This document shows, piece after piece, positions 1 through 9,174 of a DNA stretch of 64,000 nucleotides. The notes beneath the pieces were generated by a model. The model had not been told where the DNA came from. It did no database searches and was given only the letters and a program-made list of their open reading frames with translations. The stretch lies in assembly GCF_001758195.1 (NCBI RefSeq), contig NZ_MASR01000001.1:372001-436000 (forward strand), written 5' to 3'. Numbering within the stretch: position 1 is the stretch's first letter; every line of letters starts with the position of its first letter. Origin of the DNA: Pseudohongiella acticola. GTDB lineage: Bacteria; Pseudomonadota; Gammaproteobacteria; Pseudomonadales; Pseudohongiellaceae. A program made the translations under genes and the position numbers.

Positions 1-1974
1 GGTCTTTTTAACCGTACCCATGGCGGTTGCCATGAAGATGAAATAACCCTCAGTGTATTCGCGTATCGGCAACATGCTGGTGATTCGCTCACCTTCTTCC
101 AATGGCAGAATATTGACCAGAGGACGCCCCCGCGATGCGCGGCTGGCCAGCGGGATATTGAATACACGCAGCCAGTAAACTTTGCCGGTGCTGCTGAAGC
201 ACAACAGGGTATCGTGACTGCTGGCAATCAACAGGTGCTCGACCACATCTTCATCTTTCACGGCAGCCGCTGCTTTACCCATGCCGCCGCGACGCTGGGC
301 GTGATAATCGGTCAGTGGCTGCGATTTGGCATAACCACTTCGTGAAATCGTGACCACACGGTCTTCCTCGGATATGAGGTCCTCCATGCTCAGGTCCAGC
401 TGCGATCCGACAATTTCGGTGCGGCGCTTGTCGCCATAATTGTTGCGCACCAGGTTGAGCTCTTCCCGCATTACTTCGAACAGGCGAACATCACTGCCCA
501 GAATCTCAAGAAAGTCCGCAATTTGTTGCAGCAAATCCTTGTAATCATTGATAAGTTTCTCGTGCTCCAGACCCGTCAGGCGGTGCAGACGCAGATCCAG
601 AATGGCTTGTGCCTGAGCGGGAGACAGATAGTACTCCTCGCCTTTCAGGCCAAATTCAACCGGTAATTCTTCCGGCCGGCACGAATCCGCACCGGCCTCG
701 CCCAACATGGCCAGGACGCTGGTCGACAGCCACGAACGTGCAAGCAGCTTTTCTTTTGCTTCTGCCGAACTGGGCGACTCCTTGATAAGCTGGATGACTG
801 CATCAATATTGGCCAGTGCGACCGCCAGACCTTCCAGAATATGGCCTTTTTCGCGGGCCTTGCGCAGCAGATAGATGGTCCGGCGTGTGACCACTTCCCG
901 GCGGTGACGGATAAAAGACTGCAGTATTTCTTTCAGGTTCAGCAGCTTCGGCTGACCATCTACCAGCGCCACCATGTTAATGCCAAACACCGATTGCATC
1001 TGGGTCTGGGCATACAGGTTATTCAGCACCACTTCACCAACTTCTCCACGGCGAAGCTCTATCACCACGCGCAAACCGTCTTTGTCCGATTCGTCACGCA
1101 GTTCCGTGATGCCTTCTATCTTCTTTTCCTTGACCAATTCGGCAATTTTTTCCACCAGCCGCGCCTTGTTCAGCTGATAGGGTATTTCCGTGATGATAAT
1201 GGTGGGCTTGTTGCTCTTTTCATCTTCGATGATTTCCGCGCGTGCACGCATGTAGATGCGGCCACGACCGGTTTTGTAGGCTTCGACAATGCCAGCCCGG
1301 CCATTAATGATGGCCGCCGTGGGGAAATCAGGGCCCTTGATATGCTCCATCAGATCATCAATGGAGATATCCTCGTCATCCATCAACGCCAGGCAGGCAT
1401 CCACAACCTCCGTCAGGTTGTGAGGCGGAATATTGGTTGCCATGCCGACAGCGATGCCCGAGGAGCCGTTTACCAGCAGATTGGGAACCTGTGTCGGGAA
1501 AACATCGGGAATACGTTCGGTGCCATCATAGTTGTCGGAGAAATCAACCGTTTCCTTGTCCAGATCTGCCATCAGATCGTGGGCGATTTTGGCCATGCGA
1601 ATTTCGGTGTAACGCATTGCTGCAGCCGAATCACCGTCTATCGAGCCAAAGTTACCCTGGCCATCAACCAGCGGGTAACGCAGGGAGAAGTCCTGTGCCA
1701 TACGTACGATGGTGTCATAAACAGCAGAATCGCCATGTGGATGGTATTTACCGATAACATCACCGACCACACGAGCGGACTTTTTGTAGGGCTTGTTCCA
1801 GTCGTTCGACAGCACGTTCATGGCAAACAGCACGCGTCTGTGTACAGGCTTGAGCCCATCCCTGACATCCGGTAACGCACGACCAACAATTACGCTCATG
1901 GCGTAGGCAAGGTAGGATTCACGCATCTCGCTTTCGAGCGAAACAGGCGATATCTGGTTTGTAGATTCCGTCAT
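1..1974 (-). CDS. gyrA: DNA gyrase subunit A, 5' part (cut by the left edge)
   Basis: Breakage-reunion subunit of DNA gyrase, which with GyrB introduces negative supercoils. Translation from the ATG at 1974 stays open through 658 codons to the edge, so the start of the C-terminal DNA-wrapping domain is included and the end lies outside. The N-terminus has E. coli numbering: the active-site tyrosine in AAMRYTEIR is residue 122, and the quinolone-determining positions in HGDSAVYDT are Ser83 and Asp87, the sensitive wild-type residues. The segment matches the tower and coiled-coil parts of GyrA in order. It is divergent from the mtaD operon. Identification is certain; only completeness is unknown. 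Confidence 0.98.
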   Translation of the reverse strand, partial: MTESTNQISPVSLESEMRESYLAYAMSVIVGRALPDVRDGLKPVHRRVLFAMNVLSNDWNKPYKKSARVVGDVIGKYHPHGDSAVYDTIVRMAQDFSLRYPLVDGQGNFGSIDGDSAAAMRYTEIRMAKIAHDLMADLDKETVDFSDNYDGTERIPDVFPTQVPNLLVNGSSGIAVGMATNIPPHNLTEVVDACLALMDDEDISIDDLMEHIKGPDFPTAAIINGRAGIVEAYKTGRGRIYMRARAEIIEDEKSNKPTIIITEIPYQLNKARLVEKIAELVKEKKIEGITELRDESDKDGLRVVIELRRGEVGEVVLNNLYAQTQMQSVFGINMVALVDGQPKLLNLKEILQSFIRHRREVVTRRTIYLLRKAREKGHILEGLAVALANIDAVIQLIKESPSSAEAKEKLLARSWLSTSVLAMLGEAGADSCRPEELPVEFGLKGEEYYLSPAQAQAILDLRLHRLTGLEHEKLINDYKDLLQQIADFLEILGSDVRLFEVMREELNLVRNNYGDKRRTEIVGSQLDLSMEDLISEEDRVVTISRSGYAKSQPLTDYHAQRRGGMGKAAAAVKDEDVVEHLLIASSHDTLLCFSSTGKVYWLRVFNIPLASRASRGRPLVNILPLEEGERITSMLPIREYTEGYFIFMATAMGTVKKT

Positions 1975-2025
1975 ATTTTACAGGCTCTCATACGGACTGT
2001 AAGCGGCTCATCCAAGCGCGCCCGG

Positions 2026-2061
2026 GGCAGTCCTTTCGGCAGTTCTTTCGGCAGTTCTTAA
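2026..2061. repeat. Three tandem 12-bp repeats in the gyrA leader
   Basis: Three adjacent 12-base units of the form GGCAGTYCTTWM lie at 2026-2037, 2038-2049 and 2050-2061, differing at one to three positions. They sit about 50-90 bases upstream of the gyrA start, so they would be in its leader or promoter. No function is evident. Replication slippage is the simple explanation. Confidence 0.7.
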
Positions 2062-2169
2062 AGTAGCAATCGCCGATCGATAAAATTGATCAATACTACC
2101 ACAAATGCCCCGCAGCCGGACACAAAAATACGGTTTAATATCAAGCTCCTGCTTTACTGCAATATTCGT

Positions 2170-2175
2170 TATAAT
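2170..2175 (+). promoter_or_regulatory. Sigma-70 -10 element for the mtaD operon
   Basis: A perfect TATAAT lies 31 bases before the preferred mtaD start at 2207. No good -35 hexamer is seen at the normal distance. Transcription would begin near 2182, which leaves a short leader containing the GGAG at 2198-2201 and argues against the longer upstream reading frame being translated. Confidence 0.45.
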
Positions 2176-2206
2176 CGCCGCTCTGATGACCTCAACCGGA
2201 GCCGCA

Positions 2207-3565
2207 ATGAGCCCCAGCGAAAACCAGCCCGACGTCGATCTCGTAATACATGCACGCTGGATAATTCCGGCTACCGATGACCAGGCGATTCTGGAAAACC
2301 ACAGCATAGCGGTGCGCAATGGCAGTATTGTCGGGCTGCACCCGACCCCTGATATAGCACGGCATTATAGCAGTGCGCGCCGGGAATTGACGCTGGATCA
2401 GCATGCGCTGATCCCCGGCCTGATCAACGCACATGGCCATGCCGGCATGACGCTGATGCGCGGCATAGCCGATGACCTCCCCTTGCAGACCTGGCTGCAT
2501 GACCACATCTGGCCACTGGAAGGCAAGTGGATCAGCGAAGAGTTTGTCTACCAGGGAACGCAGCTGGCCATTGCTGAAATGATTCGCGGCGGCACCACCT
2601 GTTATGCCGATATGTATTTTTTTCCTGAGGCCAGCGCCAGGGCTGCCAGCGAGGCGGGTATTCGTGTCCAACTGGCAGCGCCTGTCATCGATTTCCCGAC
2701 ACCTTGGGCAGCCGATGCCGATGAATGCATCAGCAAGACCACGGAGCTGCACGACGCCTGGCGTAACAGCGAACTGGTCAGTACCGCGTTTGGCCCTCAT
2801 GCGCCCTACACTGTGTCTGACGAATCCCTGCGCAAGGTCCTTACCTTCGCTGAAGAGCTCGATCTGCCTATTCACATGCATGTGCACGAAACTGCTTTTG
2901 AAGTTGAAGACGCGCTCAAAAACACGGGGCAACGACCGATACGGCGCCTGCATGATCTTGGTCTGCTGGGCCCCCGCCTGCTCTGTGTACATGCCACCCA
3001 GCTGGATGACGACGACCTGGCGTTACTGCAGCAGACCTCCACTCATGTGGTGCACTGCCCTGAATCCAATCTGAAACTGGCCAGTGGGTTCTGCCCGGTA
3101 CACCAATTGCAGACCACCGGTATCAATGTCGCATTGGGCACCGATGGCGCGGCCAGCAATAATGATCTGGACATGTTTTCGGAAATGCGCACAGCGGCCT
3201 TACTGGCCAAAGCCTGTGCCGGTGATGCCAGTGCGCTGCCAGCCTACGGTGCCCTGCAGATGGCAACCATTAATGGCGCCAGAGCGATGGGCCTCGAGCA
3301 TTTGACAGGGACACTGGAATCGGGCAAACGCGCCGATATGACGGCAGTCCGCCTCGACAGCCTGAACGCCATGCCGGTTTATAATCCAGTGTCACAACTG
3401 GTGTATTCAACCCAGGCCAGCCAGGTCAGTCATGTCTGGGTCAATGGCAAAGCCTTGTTAGACGACGGCGAACTGACCACTATCAATCGGCGCCAGATAC
3501 AGGAGTTGGCACGCACCTGGCAACAACGATTGCAGCACTCAACCAACGATGGAGAAAATGCATGA
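2207..3565 (+). CDS. mtaD: 5-methylthioadenosine/S-adenosylhomocysteine deaminase family amidohydrolase
   Basis: Metal-dependent amidohydrolase of the TRZ/ATZ group that deaminates methylthioadenosine or S-adenosylhomocysteine to the inosine derivatives in purine/methionine salvage. Visible family motifs in order: metal-binding NAHGHAG, IHMHVHET, the histidine in VVHCPESNLKLASG, and the aspartate in LGTDGAASNNDLDMF. The reading frame is open back to 2105, but that would add 34 residues; the ATG at 2207 has GGAG five bases upstream and gives 452 residues, close to the usual length. Its stop overlaps the ubiG start (ATGA). The order mtaD-ubiG-mupP-SDR next to gyrA is the Pseudomonas arrangement, without mtnA. 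The exact substrate is inferred from the family. Confidence 0.9.
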   Translation: MSPSENQPDVDLVIHARWIIPATDDQAILENHSIAVRNGSIVGLHPTPDIARHYSSARRELTLDQHALIPGLINAHGHAGMTLMRGIADDLPLQTWLHDHIWPLEGKWISEEFVYQGTQLAIAEMIRGGTTCYADMYFFPEASARAASEAGIRVQLAAPVIDFPTPWAADADECISKTTELHDAWRNSELVSTAFGPHAPYTVSDESLRKVLTFAEELDLPIHMHVHETAFEVEDALKNTGQRPIRRLHDLGLLGPRLLCVHATQLDDDDLALLQQTSTHVVHCPESNLKLASGFCPVHQLQTTGINVALGTDGAASNNDLDMFSEMRTAALLAKACAGDASALPAYGALQMATINGARAMGLEHLTGTLESGKRADMTAVRLDSLNAMPVYNPVSQLVYSTQASQVSHVWVNGKALLDDGELTTINRRQIQELARTWQQRLQHSTNDGENA

Positions 3566-4272
3566 ATGCGCAGCACGGCAATCGCGATGACGCAGAAATA
3601 CGCAAATTCGAAGCCCTGGCCGCGCGCTGGTGGGATCCCAACAGCGAATTCAGGCCACTACATGAAATAAATCCGCTGCGTATGGGATTTATCAGCGGCA
3701 AGATCAATCCTGCCGGCCAGCATTGTATCGATATTGGCTGTGGCGGTGGCATTCTAAGCGAAGCCCTGGCGCATCAAGGCGCTCAGGTCACGGCCATCGA
3801 TCTGGCTGAGGCATCACTTGCGGTTGCCCGCCTGCACAAACTGGAAAGCGGTCTCGATATCCGCTACGAGAACATAGCCGCCGAAACCATGGCTGAGCAG
3901 GAACCCGGGCAGTACGATATCGTCACCTGCCTGGAAATGCTCGAACACGTGCCCGACCCTGAAGCGATCGTGGAAGCCTGTGTCAAACTCGCCAAACCCG
4001 GCGGCCATATCTTTTTTTCCACGCTAAACCGGAATCCAAAATCATGGCTGTTTGCAATTGTCGGTGCCGAATATGTTCTTAATCTGCTGCCCAAAGGCAC
4101 ACATGACTATGCCAAGTTCATCAAGCCGTCTGAACTGGCTTCATGGTGTCGTCATTACGGCCTGGAACAGGGTGAACTGACCGGGATGGGTTACAACCCG
4201 CTGACAAAGCGCTACCGTCTGCAGAATGATATTGATGTCAATTACCTGGTTCACTACCGGAAGCCGGCATGA
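3562..4272 (+). CDS. ubiG: Ubiquinone biosynthesis O-methyltransferase UbiG
   Basis: SAM-dependent methyltransferase that carries out both O-methylations of the ubiquinone ring. Its 236 residues show the SAM-binding loop DIGCGGGILSE near residue 58, the acidic end of beta strand 2 in AIDLAEAS, and the post-motif LEMLEHVPDP. The region around TLNRNPKSWLFAI and KGTHDYAKFIKPSEL is characteristic of UbiG rather than generic methyltransferases. It overlaps mtaD and mupP by four bases on each side, so the genes are probably translationally coupled. Identification is firm. Confidence 0.96.
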   Translation: MNAQHGNRDDAEIRKFEALAARWWDPNSEFRPLHEINPLRMGFISGKINPAGQHCIDIGCGGGILSEALAHQGAQVTAIDLAEASLAVARLHKLESGLDIRYENIAAETMAEQEPGQYDIVTCLEMLEHVPDPEAIVEACVKLAKPGGHIFFSTLNRNPKSWLFAIVGAEYVLNLLPKGTHDYAKFIKPSELASWCRHYGLEQGELTGMGYNPLTKRYRLQNDIDVNYLVHYRKPA

Positions 4273-4988
4273 CCACGATGACCGGAAATCAGACTGCGGC
4301 CGTGCTTTTTGACCTGGACGGCACCCTGATTGACACCGCGCCAGACTTTAGCGCCGTCTTGCATCAGCTGTGCGCGGATCAGGGCGTGACACCCCCGAGC
4401 GATAACGCCATTCTGGCCACGGTTTCCAGCGGTGCCCGGGCCCTGGTGGAGCTGGCCTTCGGCCTGCGACCGGATGCGCAGGGCTTTGATGCGCTGTTTC
4501 AGACGCTGCTGAATCAATACATGGACCAGCTCCAGAACACGCGCTCCGTGCTGTTTGCCGACATGGACGTGTTATTGGGCCAACTGGAAGCAAGCGGCAT
4601 AGCCTGGGGCGTTGTTACCAACAAGCCTGAGCGTTTCAGCATCCCGTTAATGCAGCGACTTGATCTGGCACATCGCTGCTCGATTCTGATTTGCCCGGAT
4701 CATGTCAGTCAGACCAAGCCCCATCCCGAACCGCTGCTACTGGCATGCGACCGCCTGGGCTGTGATCCGGCCCACAGTATCTACGTGGGCGATCATCCAC
4801 GCGATATCGAGGCTGGTAATGCTGCCGGTATGCGCACCATAGCAGCCGCCTACGGCTACCTGCCGCCCTTTCCTGCCATCAGTGAGTGGGGAGCAGACCA
4901 CATTTCGCCATCGGTTGCTGACATTGCACTCTACCTGAGCAACCATCTCATTTTTTCTGCCCAGAAAGGACTCACTCATGAAAATTGA
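4269..4988 (+). CDS. mupP: HAD phosphatase, probably N-acetylmuramic acid 6-phosphate phosphatase MupP
   Basis: HAD-superfamily phosphatase of 239 residues with all four motifs: FDLDGTLIDT with the nucleophilic aspartate, VTNKP, QTKPHPEP with the conserved lysine, and YVGDHPRDIEAGNAAGM. By sequence alone it could be called phosphoglycolate phosphatase (Gph). The position directly after ubiG and before an SDR gene is that of MupP in Pseudomonas, where the enzyme dephosphorylates MurNAc-6-phosphate in peptidoglycan recycling. The MupP call therefore rests on gene order plus family. It overlaps ubiG by four bases and the next gene by eleven. Confidence 0.82.
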   Translation: MTTMTGNQTAAVLFDLDGTLIDTAPDFSAVLHQLCADQGVTPPSDNAILATVSSGARALVELAFGLRPDAQGFDALFQTLLNQYMDQLQNTRSVLFADMDVLLGQLEASGIAWGVVTNKPERFSIPLMQRLDLAHRCSILICPDHVSQTKPHPEPLLLACDRLGCDPAHSIYVGDHPRDIEAGNAAGMRTIAAAYGYLPPFPAISEWGADHISPSVADIALYLSNHLIFSAQKGLTHEN

Positions 4989-5793
4989 ACCCGCCCGCAA
5001 CCATGACAACAGCGACACCGAGAACACCGCGCTGACAATTCCGGTCAATGACAGCTTGCAGGGTCGCACCATACTGGTCACGGGTGCCGGCGACGGCATA
5101 GGTAAGGCCGCAGCGCTCACCTATGCGCGTAGTGGCGCGACAGTGATTCTGCTTGGGCGTACACAAAGCAAACTGGAGGCTGTTTACGATGCCATTGCCA
5201 GTGAAAAGCTACCCGAAGCTGTCATTCATCCGCTGGATCTGGCGATCGCAGGCAGTGAAGACTACGACGTACTGGGTCGATCCATTATTGATCAGTTCCC
5301 GGCGCTGGACGGCCTGCTGCACAATGCCAGCGAACTGGGCGCGCTGGGGCCCATCCAGTACTACGCACCGGAAAGCTGGATGAAGCTCATGCAGATCAAC
5401 GTCAATGCTGTTTTTCTGTTGACCCGCGCGCTATTGCCAGCGCTGGAAAAATCCGACGAAGCCCGCATTCTGATGACCTCCTCCAGTGTCGGCCGCAAAG
5501 GCCGGGCATACTGGGGCGCCTATGCGGTCAGCAAATTTGCCACCGAAGGGCTTATGCAGGTGCTGGCCGATGAGCTGGCTGACACTACCAATATACGCGT
5601 CAACAGCATCAATCCGGGGGCCACTCGCACAGAAATGCGCCGATCCGCCTATCCCGCGGAAAATCCCTTGTCATTGCCCACGCCCGAGTCTTTGATGCCG
5701 GCCTACCTGCACCTGATGCAGGCTGCCAGTCACCCTCTGCATGGTCAGGCCATCGATATCCGGACGTTATTGACTGAACTGTCCGCCAAGTAA
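4978..5793 (+). CDS. Short-chain dehydrogenase/reductase, YciK type
   Basis: SDR-family oxidoreductase of 271 residues. The Rossmann glycine motif reads TGAGDGIGKA near residue 36, the NAS motif is present as HNAS, and the catalytic pair is in YAVSK, preceded by the serines of MTSSS. The architecture fits the YciK-like SDRs that follow mupP in Pseudomonas; their substrate is unknown. The start at 4978 lies inside the end of mupP, with GGA upstream; the first 25 residues are polar and are not part of the fold. It is the last gene of the operon. Confidence 0.85.
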   Translation: MKIEPARNHDNSDTENTALTIPVNDSLQGRTILVTGAGDGIGKAAALTYARSGATVILLGRTQSKLEAVYDAIASEKLPEAVIHPLDLAIAGSEDYDVLGRSIIDQFPALDGLLHNASELGALGPIQYYAPESWMKLMQINVNAVFLLTRALLPALEKSDEARILMTSSSVGRKGRAYWGAYAVSKFATEGLMQVLADELADTTNIRVNSINPGATRTEMRRSAYPAENPLSLPTPESLMPAYLHLMQAASHPLHGQAIDIRTLLTELSAK

Positions 5794-5838
5794 AACGGGT
5801 GATGCCAATACCCGACGGCAAACTGGCACTCCCGGAAC

Positions 5839-5888
5839 GGCAAGCGTCAGTAAACCGGCAATTTATTGCCGCTGATGCTTGCCAGCTT
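5839..5888 (+). terminator. Imperfect hairpin after the SDR gene, probable terminator
   Basis: Arms GGCAAGC-n-TCAG and CTGA-n-GCTTGCC enclose an inner pair CGGCAAT/ATTGCCG, with a five-base bulge on the left arm; the stem spans 5839-5883 and is followed by AGCTTTT. It lies 46 bases past the stop of the mtaD-ubiG-mupP-SDR operon. The U-run is short, so termination may be partial. Confidence 0.5.
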
Positions 5889-5978
5889 TTGCACTCAACC
5901 CTCCGCCGGTTCTTCCAAAGCATTAAAAAATCCTGTACCACGCTGTATTTATTACCTTTATTTAGTACTTAACAATTC

Positions 5979-5993
5979 TGGCACAATAATCGC
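5979..5993 (+). promoter_or_regulatory. Sigma-54 promoter for the GGDEF gene
   Basis: TGGCAC-N5-TCGC matches the sigma-54 consensus TGGCAC-N5-TTGC at nine of ten positions, with GG and GC ten bases apart. The predicted start is near 6005, about 23 bases before the GGDEF start codon. This suggests control by a sigma-54 activator such as FleQ. A single mismatch leaves some chance of coincidence. Confidence 0.55.
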
Positions 5994-6027
5994 TTGTCTT
6001 CGGTAGACGCTAACTCCGGAGACTCAC

Positions 6028-6984
6028 ATGGCTATGCCACTCAGCTCGGCCACAGCAGTAGAAATTACGACACAGGGGCGTGCCCAACTCACGCTGCTTC
6101 CGGCTGCCAATGAGTATCAGCTGCCCGACGGTAACAAACCGCTGTCGCAAACGCGTTACCGCCTGTTGACCAAACTGCAGACATCTCTGGACCTGAACAC
6201 AATACTGTCGCTTTTCCACGAAGAAAGCAGTGCGCTGGTCGACTATTGCGGCCTTGTCTACGTCAACGAAACCATGAATCTGCAATTGTCTGTAGGCGAC
6301 GTCGAGCTGCACAGCTGCAGCTATCGGCTGATCACCCAGCGCGACAATCTCGGCGAGATCGTGCTTTACCACCAGGCGCGATTCAGTGAGCCAGATCTGG
6401 ACACTATTGAGACCCTGTTAAGCACCCTGCTCTGTCCGCTCCGCAATGCTTTGCAATACCGTGCCGCTATTGATGCCTCCACGACCGATGCACTGACCGG
6501 GGCCGGCAATCGTCTGGCCATGATGGCCGACCTGGACCATGAGTTAAATCTGGCGCGCCGTTATCAGCACGACCTGTCAGTACTGGTCATTGATATTGAT
6601 AGATTCAAGAAGATAAACGACACCGAAGGTCACGCCACCGGCGATACCGTGCTGAAGGAAATGGTGCGTCTGATCACCAAGGTCAATCGCAACACGGATC
6701 GGGTCTATCGCTATGGTGGCGAAGAATTTGTGGTCCTGCTGAGTAAAACTGACAAATACGGCGCGCTCGTTATTGCTGAGCGCTTACGAGAGGCTGTTGC
6801 CGGTCTCAGGGTTTGCGCCGATACAGGGTCACTAAGCATTACCATCAGCATCGGCGCCTCGACGTTCACTGACAGTGACACCACAGAGGGTCTGTTAAAG
6901 CGGGCAGACAAAGCCATGTACGAAATAAAAAACAAGGGCGGAAATGGATCCGCTTTCAAACCGGGTGACCAGGGGAACGTTTGA
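6028..6984 (+). CDS. Diguanylate cyclase with an N-terminal GAF-like sensor domain
   Basis: Makes cyclic di-GMP from two GTP. The C-terminal half (about residues 150-312) is a GGDEF domain with active-site GGEEF at 230-234, the metal-binding aspartate in VIDIDRFKKIND, and the product-inhibition site RNTD at 221-224, five residues before GGEEF. The N-terminal part (about 40-145) has no membrane segment and looks like a small GAF-type sensor; it ends in CPLRNALQ. The same domain recurs alone in the next gene. A sigma-54 element precedes the gene, and CCGGAG sits at a normal distance before the ATG. The protein appears active and feedback-inhibited; its signal is unknown. Confidence 0.9.
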   Translation: MAMPLSSATAVEITTQGRAQLTLLPAANEYQLPDGNKPLSQTRYRLLTKLQTSLDLNTILSLFHEESSALVDYCGLVYVNETMNLQLSVGDVELHSCSYRLITQRDNLGEIVLYHQARFSEPDLDTIETLLSTLLCPLRNALQYRAAIDASTTDALTGAGNRLAMMADLDHELNLARRYQHDLSVLVIDIDRFKKINDTEGHATGDTVLKEMVRLITKVNRNTDRVYRYGGEEFVVLLSKTDKYGALVIAERLREAVAGLRVCADTGSLSITISIGASTFTDSDTTEGLLKRADKAMYEIKNKGGNGSAFKPGDQGNV

Positions 6985-7427
6985 TGACTGCGTATCTGCA
7001 CAGCACATTAGAAAACACGGAACAACAACCTGCGACAAAGGATGCACAGGCATCACTCAAGCGTAAACAACGAGAGCAGGAACTGCGTCAATTGCTAAGC
7101 GAAAACCTTGGCGGAACTCTGGAAATTTCGGCACTGCAGCAACGCCTGTTGAACAGCATGACCAGAGGCGTTGCACTGGACGGTCTGCATTATCACCATG
7201 AGGCACTGGATGTTGATATCCGCATTGGCAAACAGTCATCACACAGCTGCGGCTATCGCCTGTTATGCACCGACGAATACCTGGGCGAAATCGTTTTTAA
7301 ACGCAATCGCAAGTTTACCGAACGTGAACTGCAACTGATTGAAGCACTCATCCCTGCGCTGGTGAGCCCGCTTCGCAACAGCCTTCGCTCAAAGCAGCAA
7401 TCCGCTACAGACACACCAGTCCGCTGA
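6984..7427 (+). CDS. Stand-alone paralogue of the preceding cyclase's sensor domain
   Basis: Protein of 147 residues of unknown function. Its second half aligns with the N-terminal domain of the GGDEF protein: HSCGYRL, LGEIV, and SPLRNSLR against HSCSYRL, LGEIV, and CPLRNALQ. There is no GGDEF domain. The first 40 residues are charged and could form a helix. The ATG at 6984 shares one base with the cyclase stop (TGATG) and has AGGGG eight bases upstream, so the two are translated together. A partner or competitor of the cyclase's sensor domain is a reasonable inference. It may be called hypothetical in databases. Confidence 0.8.
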   Translation: MTAYLHSTLENTEQQPATKDAQASLKRKQREQELRQLLSENLGGTLEISALQQRLLNSMTRGVALDGLHYHHEALDVDIRIGKQSSHSCGYRLLCTDEYLGEIVFKRNRKFTERELQLIEALIPALVSPLRNSLRSKQQSATDTPVR

Positions 7428-7437
7428 TTAATACGGT

Positions 7438-7466
7438 AACGCTGCTGATATCGCGTCAGCAGCGTT
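7438..7466. terminator. Perfect 11-bp hairpin between convergent genes
   Basis: AACGCTGCTGA and TCAGCAGCGTT pair perfectly across a seven-base loop, exactly between the ends of the sensor paralogue (plus) and rluB (minus). It can fold in either transcript. Neither side has a long U-run, so it may act as a weak two-way terminator or mRNA end protector. Confidence 0.55.
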
Positions 7467-7471
7467 CAACA

Positions 7472-8290
7472 CTAGCCACGACCGGGACGACCATCTTTAC
7501 GCTTTCTGGCAACGGTGCGCTTTCTGGTAGCAACAGGTGGCGTCATCCCTACCGTCTCGTATAACCCTGCGATCTCCGCATTCTTCATTTCGTAAAACTG
7601 ACCCTTCTTGACCCGACTGGGAATAAACACCGGCCCATATCGAACACGTTTCAGCCGACTGACCTTGACCCCTTGTGACTCCCACAGCTTTCTTACTTCA
7701 CGATTTCGTCCTTCCATAATCACAACGTGGTACCAGCTGTTGCGTCCTTCACCAGCAAAAAACTGAACATCGGTAAAGCGACAAAGGTGCTCTTCAATCA
7801 TCACCCCTTTCTGCAGATTGGCAATCATCTCGTCACTGACATCACCCAATACCCGCACGGCATATTCACGATCGATATTGGCAGAGGGATGCATCAGACG
7901 ATTGGCCAACTCTCCATCGGTGGTAAACAACAACAGACCGCTGGTATTGAAGTCCAATCGGCCAACGGCAACCCAGCGTCCATGCTTGATCATGGGCAGG
8001 TGATCATAAACAGATTTTCGGCCTTCCGGGTCACGACGCGAACAAATCTCGTTTTCCGGCTTATTGTAAACAAGAACGCGTGGCGCGCTATTGTCAGGCG
8101 CCGTATTGGAGACTTTTTTGCCATCGACAATCAGTTTGTCGTCAGGACCGGCCCGGTCACCCAGCGTTGCCACATTGCCATTCAGGCGCACACGCCCCTG
8201 ACTGATCCAGCTTTCCATTTGTCGACGCGAGCCGAACCCGGCACGCGCCAATACTTTCTGGATTTTTTCATCCTGTACAACATCATTCAT
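7472..8290 (-). CDS. rluB: 23S rRNA pseudouridine synthase RluB
   Basis: Converts U2605 (E. coli numbering) of 23S rRNA to pseudouridine. An N-terminal S4 RNA-binding domain (IQKVLARAGFGSRRQME, about residues 10-70) is followed by the RsuA/RluB catalytic domain with the aspartate in GRLDFNTSGLLLFTTDG and the EGRNREVRKLWE motif. The frame is open upstream, but the ATG at 8290 has AGGA eight bases before it, overlaps the scpB stop by eight bases and starts at the family's usual place; this gives 272 residues. It has a basic C-terminal tail. Last gene of trpS-scpA-scpB-rluB. Confidence 0.93.
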   Translation of the reverse strand: MNDVVQDEKIQKVLARAGFGSRRQMESWISQGRVRLNGNVATLGDRAGPDDKLIVDGKKVSNTAPDNSAPRVLVYNKPENEICSRRDPEGRKSVYDHLPMIKHGRWVAVGRLDFNTSGLLLFTTDGELANRLMHPSANIDREYAVRVLGDVSDEMIANLQKGVMIEEHLCRFTDVQFFAGEGRNSWYHVVIMEGRNREVRKLWESQGVKVSRLKRVRYGPVFIPSRVKKGQFYEMKNAEIAGLYETVGMTPPVATRKRTVARKRKDGRPGRG

Positions 8291-9149
8291 TGTCGTTTTC
8301 CTGAGAGCCGGAGACATCAGAGTCTCCCGTCGCTTCATCTTTTTTGCGGCCGTAGCCAAGAATGTCATCAAGCGGACGCCTGGCCAGTGCCATGGCTTCG
8401 TCCTCATCCAGCAACTCTGGCTGTTCGCCGTCTTCGTCCACGTTGTCTTCGTCGACCGGCTCTTCCGGTAACACCAGCACCCGCCCTTCGTCGTCGCTCA
8501 GGTCAAGCTCCGGATTCAATTGGTCCAGGTCACGTATTTCAGACAACGGTGGCAGTTCCTGAAGATTTTTCAGATTAAAGTAGTCGAGAAAATGGCGCGT
8601 GGTGGCAAACATTGCAGGCCGGCCAGGAACATCCCGGTGCCCTACGACACGAATCCATTCACGATCCAGCAAGGTCCTGATAATAGTTGAGCTGACCGCG
8701 ACACCACGGATCTCTTCGATATCACCGCGGGTAATCGGTTGCCGATAGGCGATCAGGCCAAGCGTTTCAAGCAATGCGCGCGTGTAGCGCTGTGGCTTTT
8801 CTTCAGACAGGCGTGATATCCACGGACTCAGTTTCTGTCGAACCTGAAAGCGGAATCCTGAGGCAACTTCCTTCAATTCAAAGCCCCGGCCCTCGCAGTC
8901 CAGTGCAATAACATTCAGAATTTCCCTGATCTGTTCATTCGTGGGACGCTCCCCTTCCACGAACAGTTCAGACAACGCGGTTACTGACAGTGGCCGCCCC
9001 GCGCTCAGCAGCAAGCCTTCAATGATCTGCTGAAGCATCTCTGGCTCAAGCGCCTGCACGGGATAGGTTACGTCCTCAAAAGCGGCATCGGCTTCCTGCG
9101 TGTTGTCGATGTCGGCGTCATTGCCTGTGCTCATGTTGTCACTCGTCAT
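8283..9149 (-). CDS. scpB: Segregation and condensation protein ScpB
   Basis: Kleisin-associated subunit of the SMC-ScpAB complex in chromosome organisation. The winged-helix core covers about residues 35-190, with LLLSAGRPLSV, the family segment YRQPITRGDIEEIRGV and PGRPAMFATTRHFLDYF. The C-terminal 90 residues are very acidic and probably disordered. Starts are possible at 9215, 9149 and 9134; 9149 is chosen because it follows the scpA stop by 25 bases, while 9215 would lie inside scpA; the ribosome site is weak for each. It overlaps rluB by eight bases. Confidence 0.9.
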   Translation of the reverse strand: MTSDNMSTGNDADIDNTQEADAAFEDVTYPVQALEPEMLQQIIEGLLLSAGRPLSVTALSELFVEGERPTNEQIREILNVIALDCEGRGFELKEVASGFRFQVRQKLSPWISRLSEEKPQRYTRALLETLGLIAYRQPITRGDIEEIRGVAVSSTIIRTLLDREWIRVVGHRDVPGRPAMFATTRHFLDYFNLKNLQELPPLSEIRDLDQLNPELDLSDDEGRVLVLPEEPVDEDNVDEDGEQPELLDEDEAMALARRPLDDILGYGRKKDEATGDSDVSGSQENDNE

Positions 9150-9174
9150 GTCAATAATCTGTAAATGGTTGGCG

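Noticed and set aside
841-1875. 344-codon open frame on the plus strand opposite gyrA
   Set aside because: It lies wholly within gyrA, has no recognisable motif and follows from gyrA codon use.
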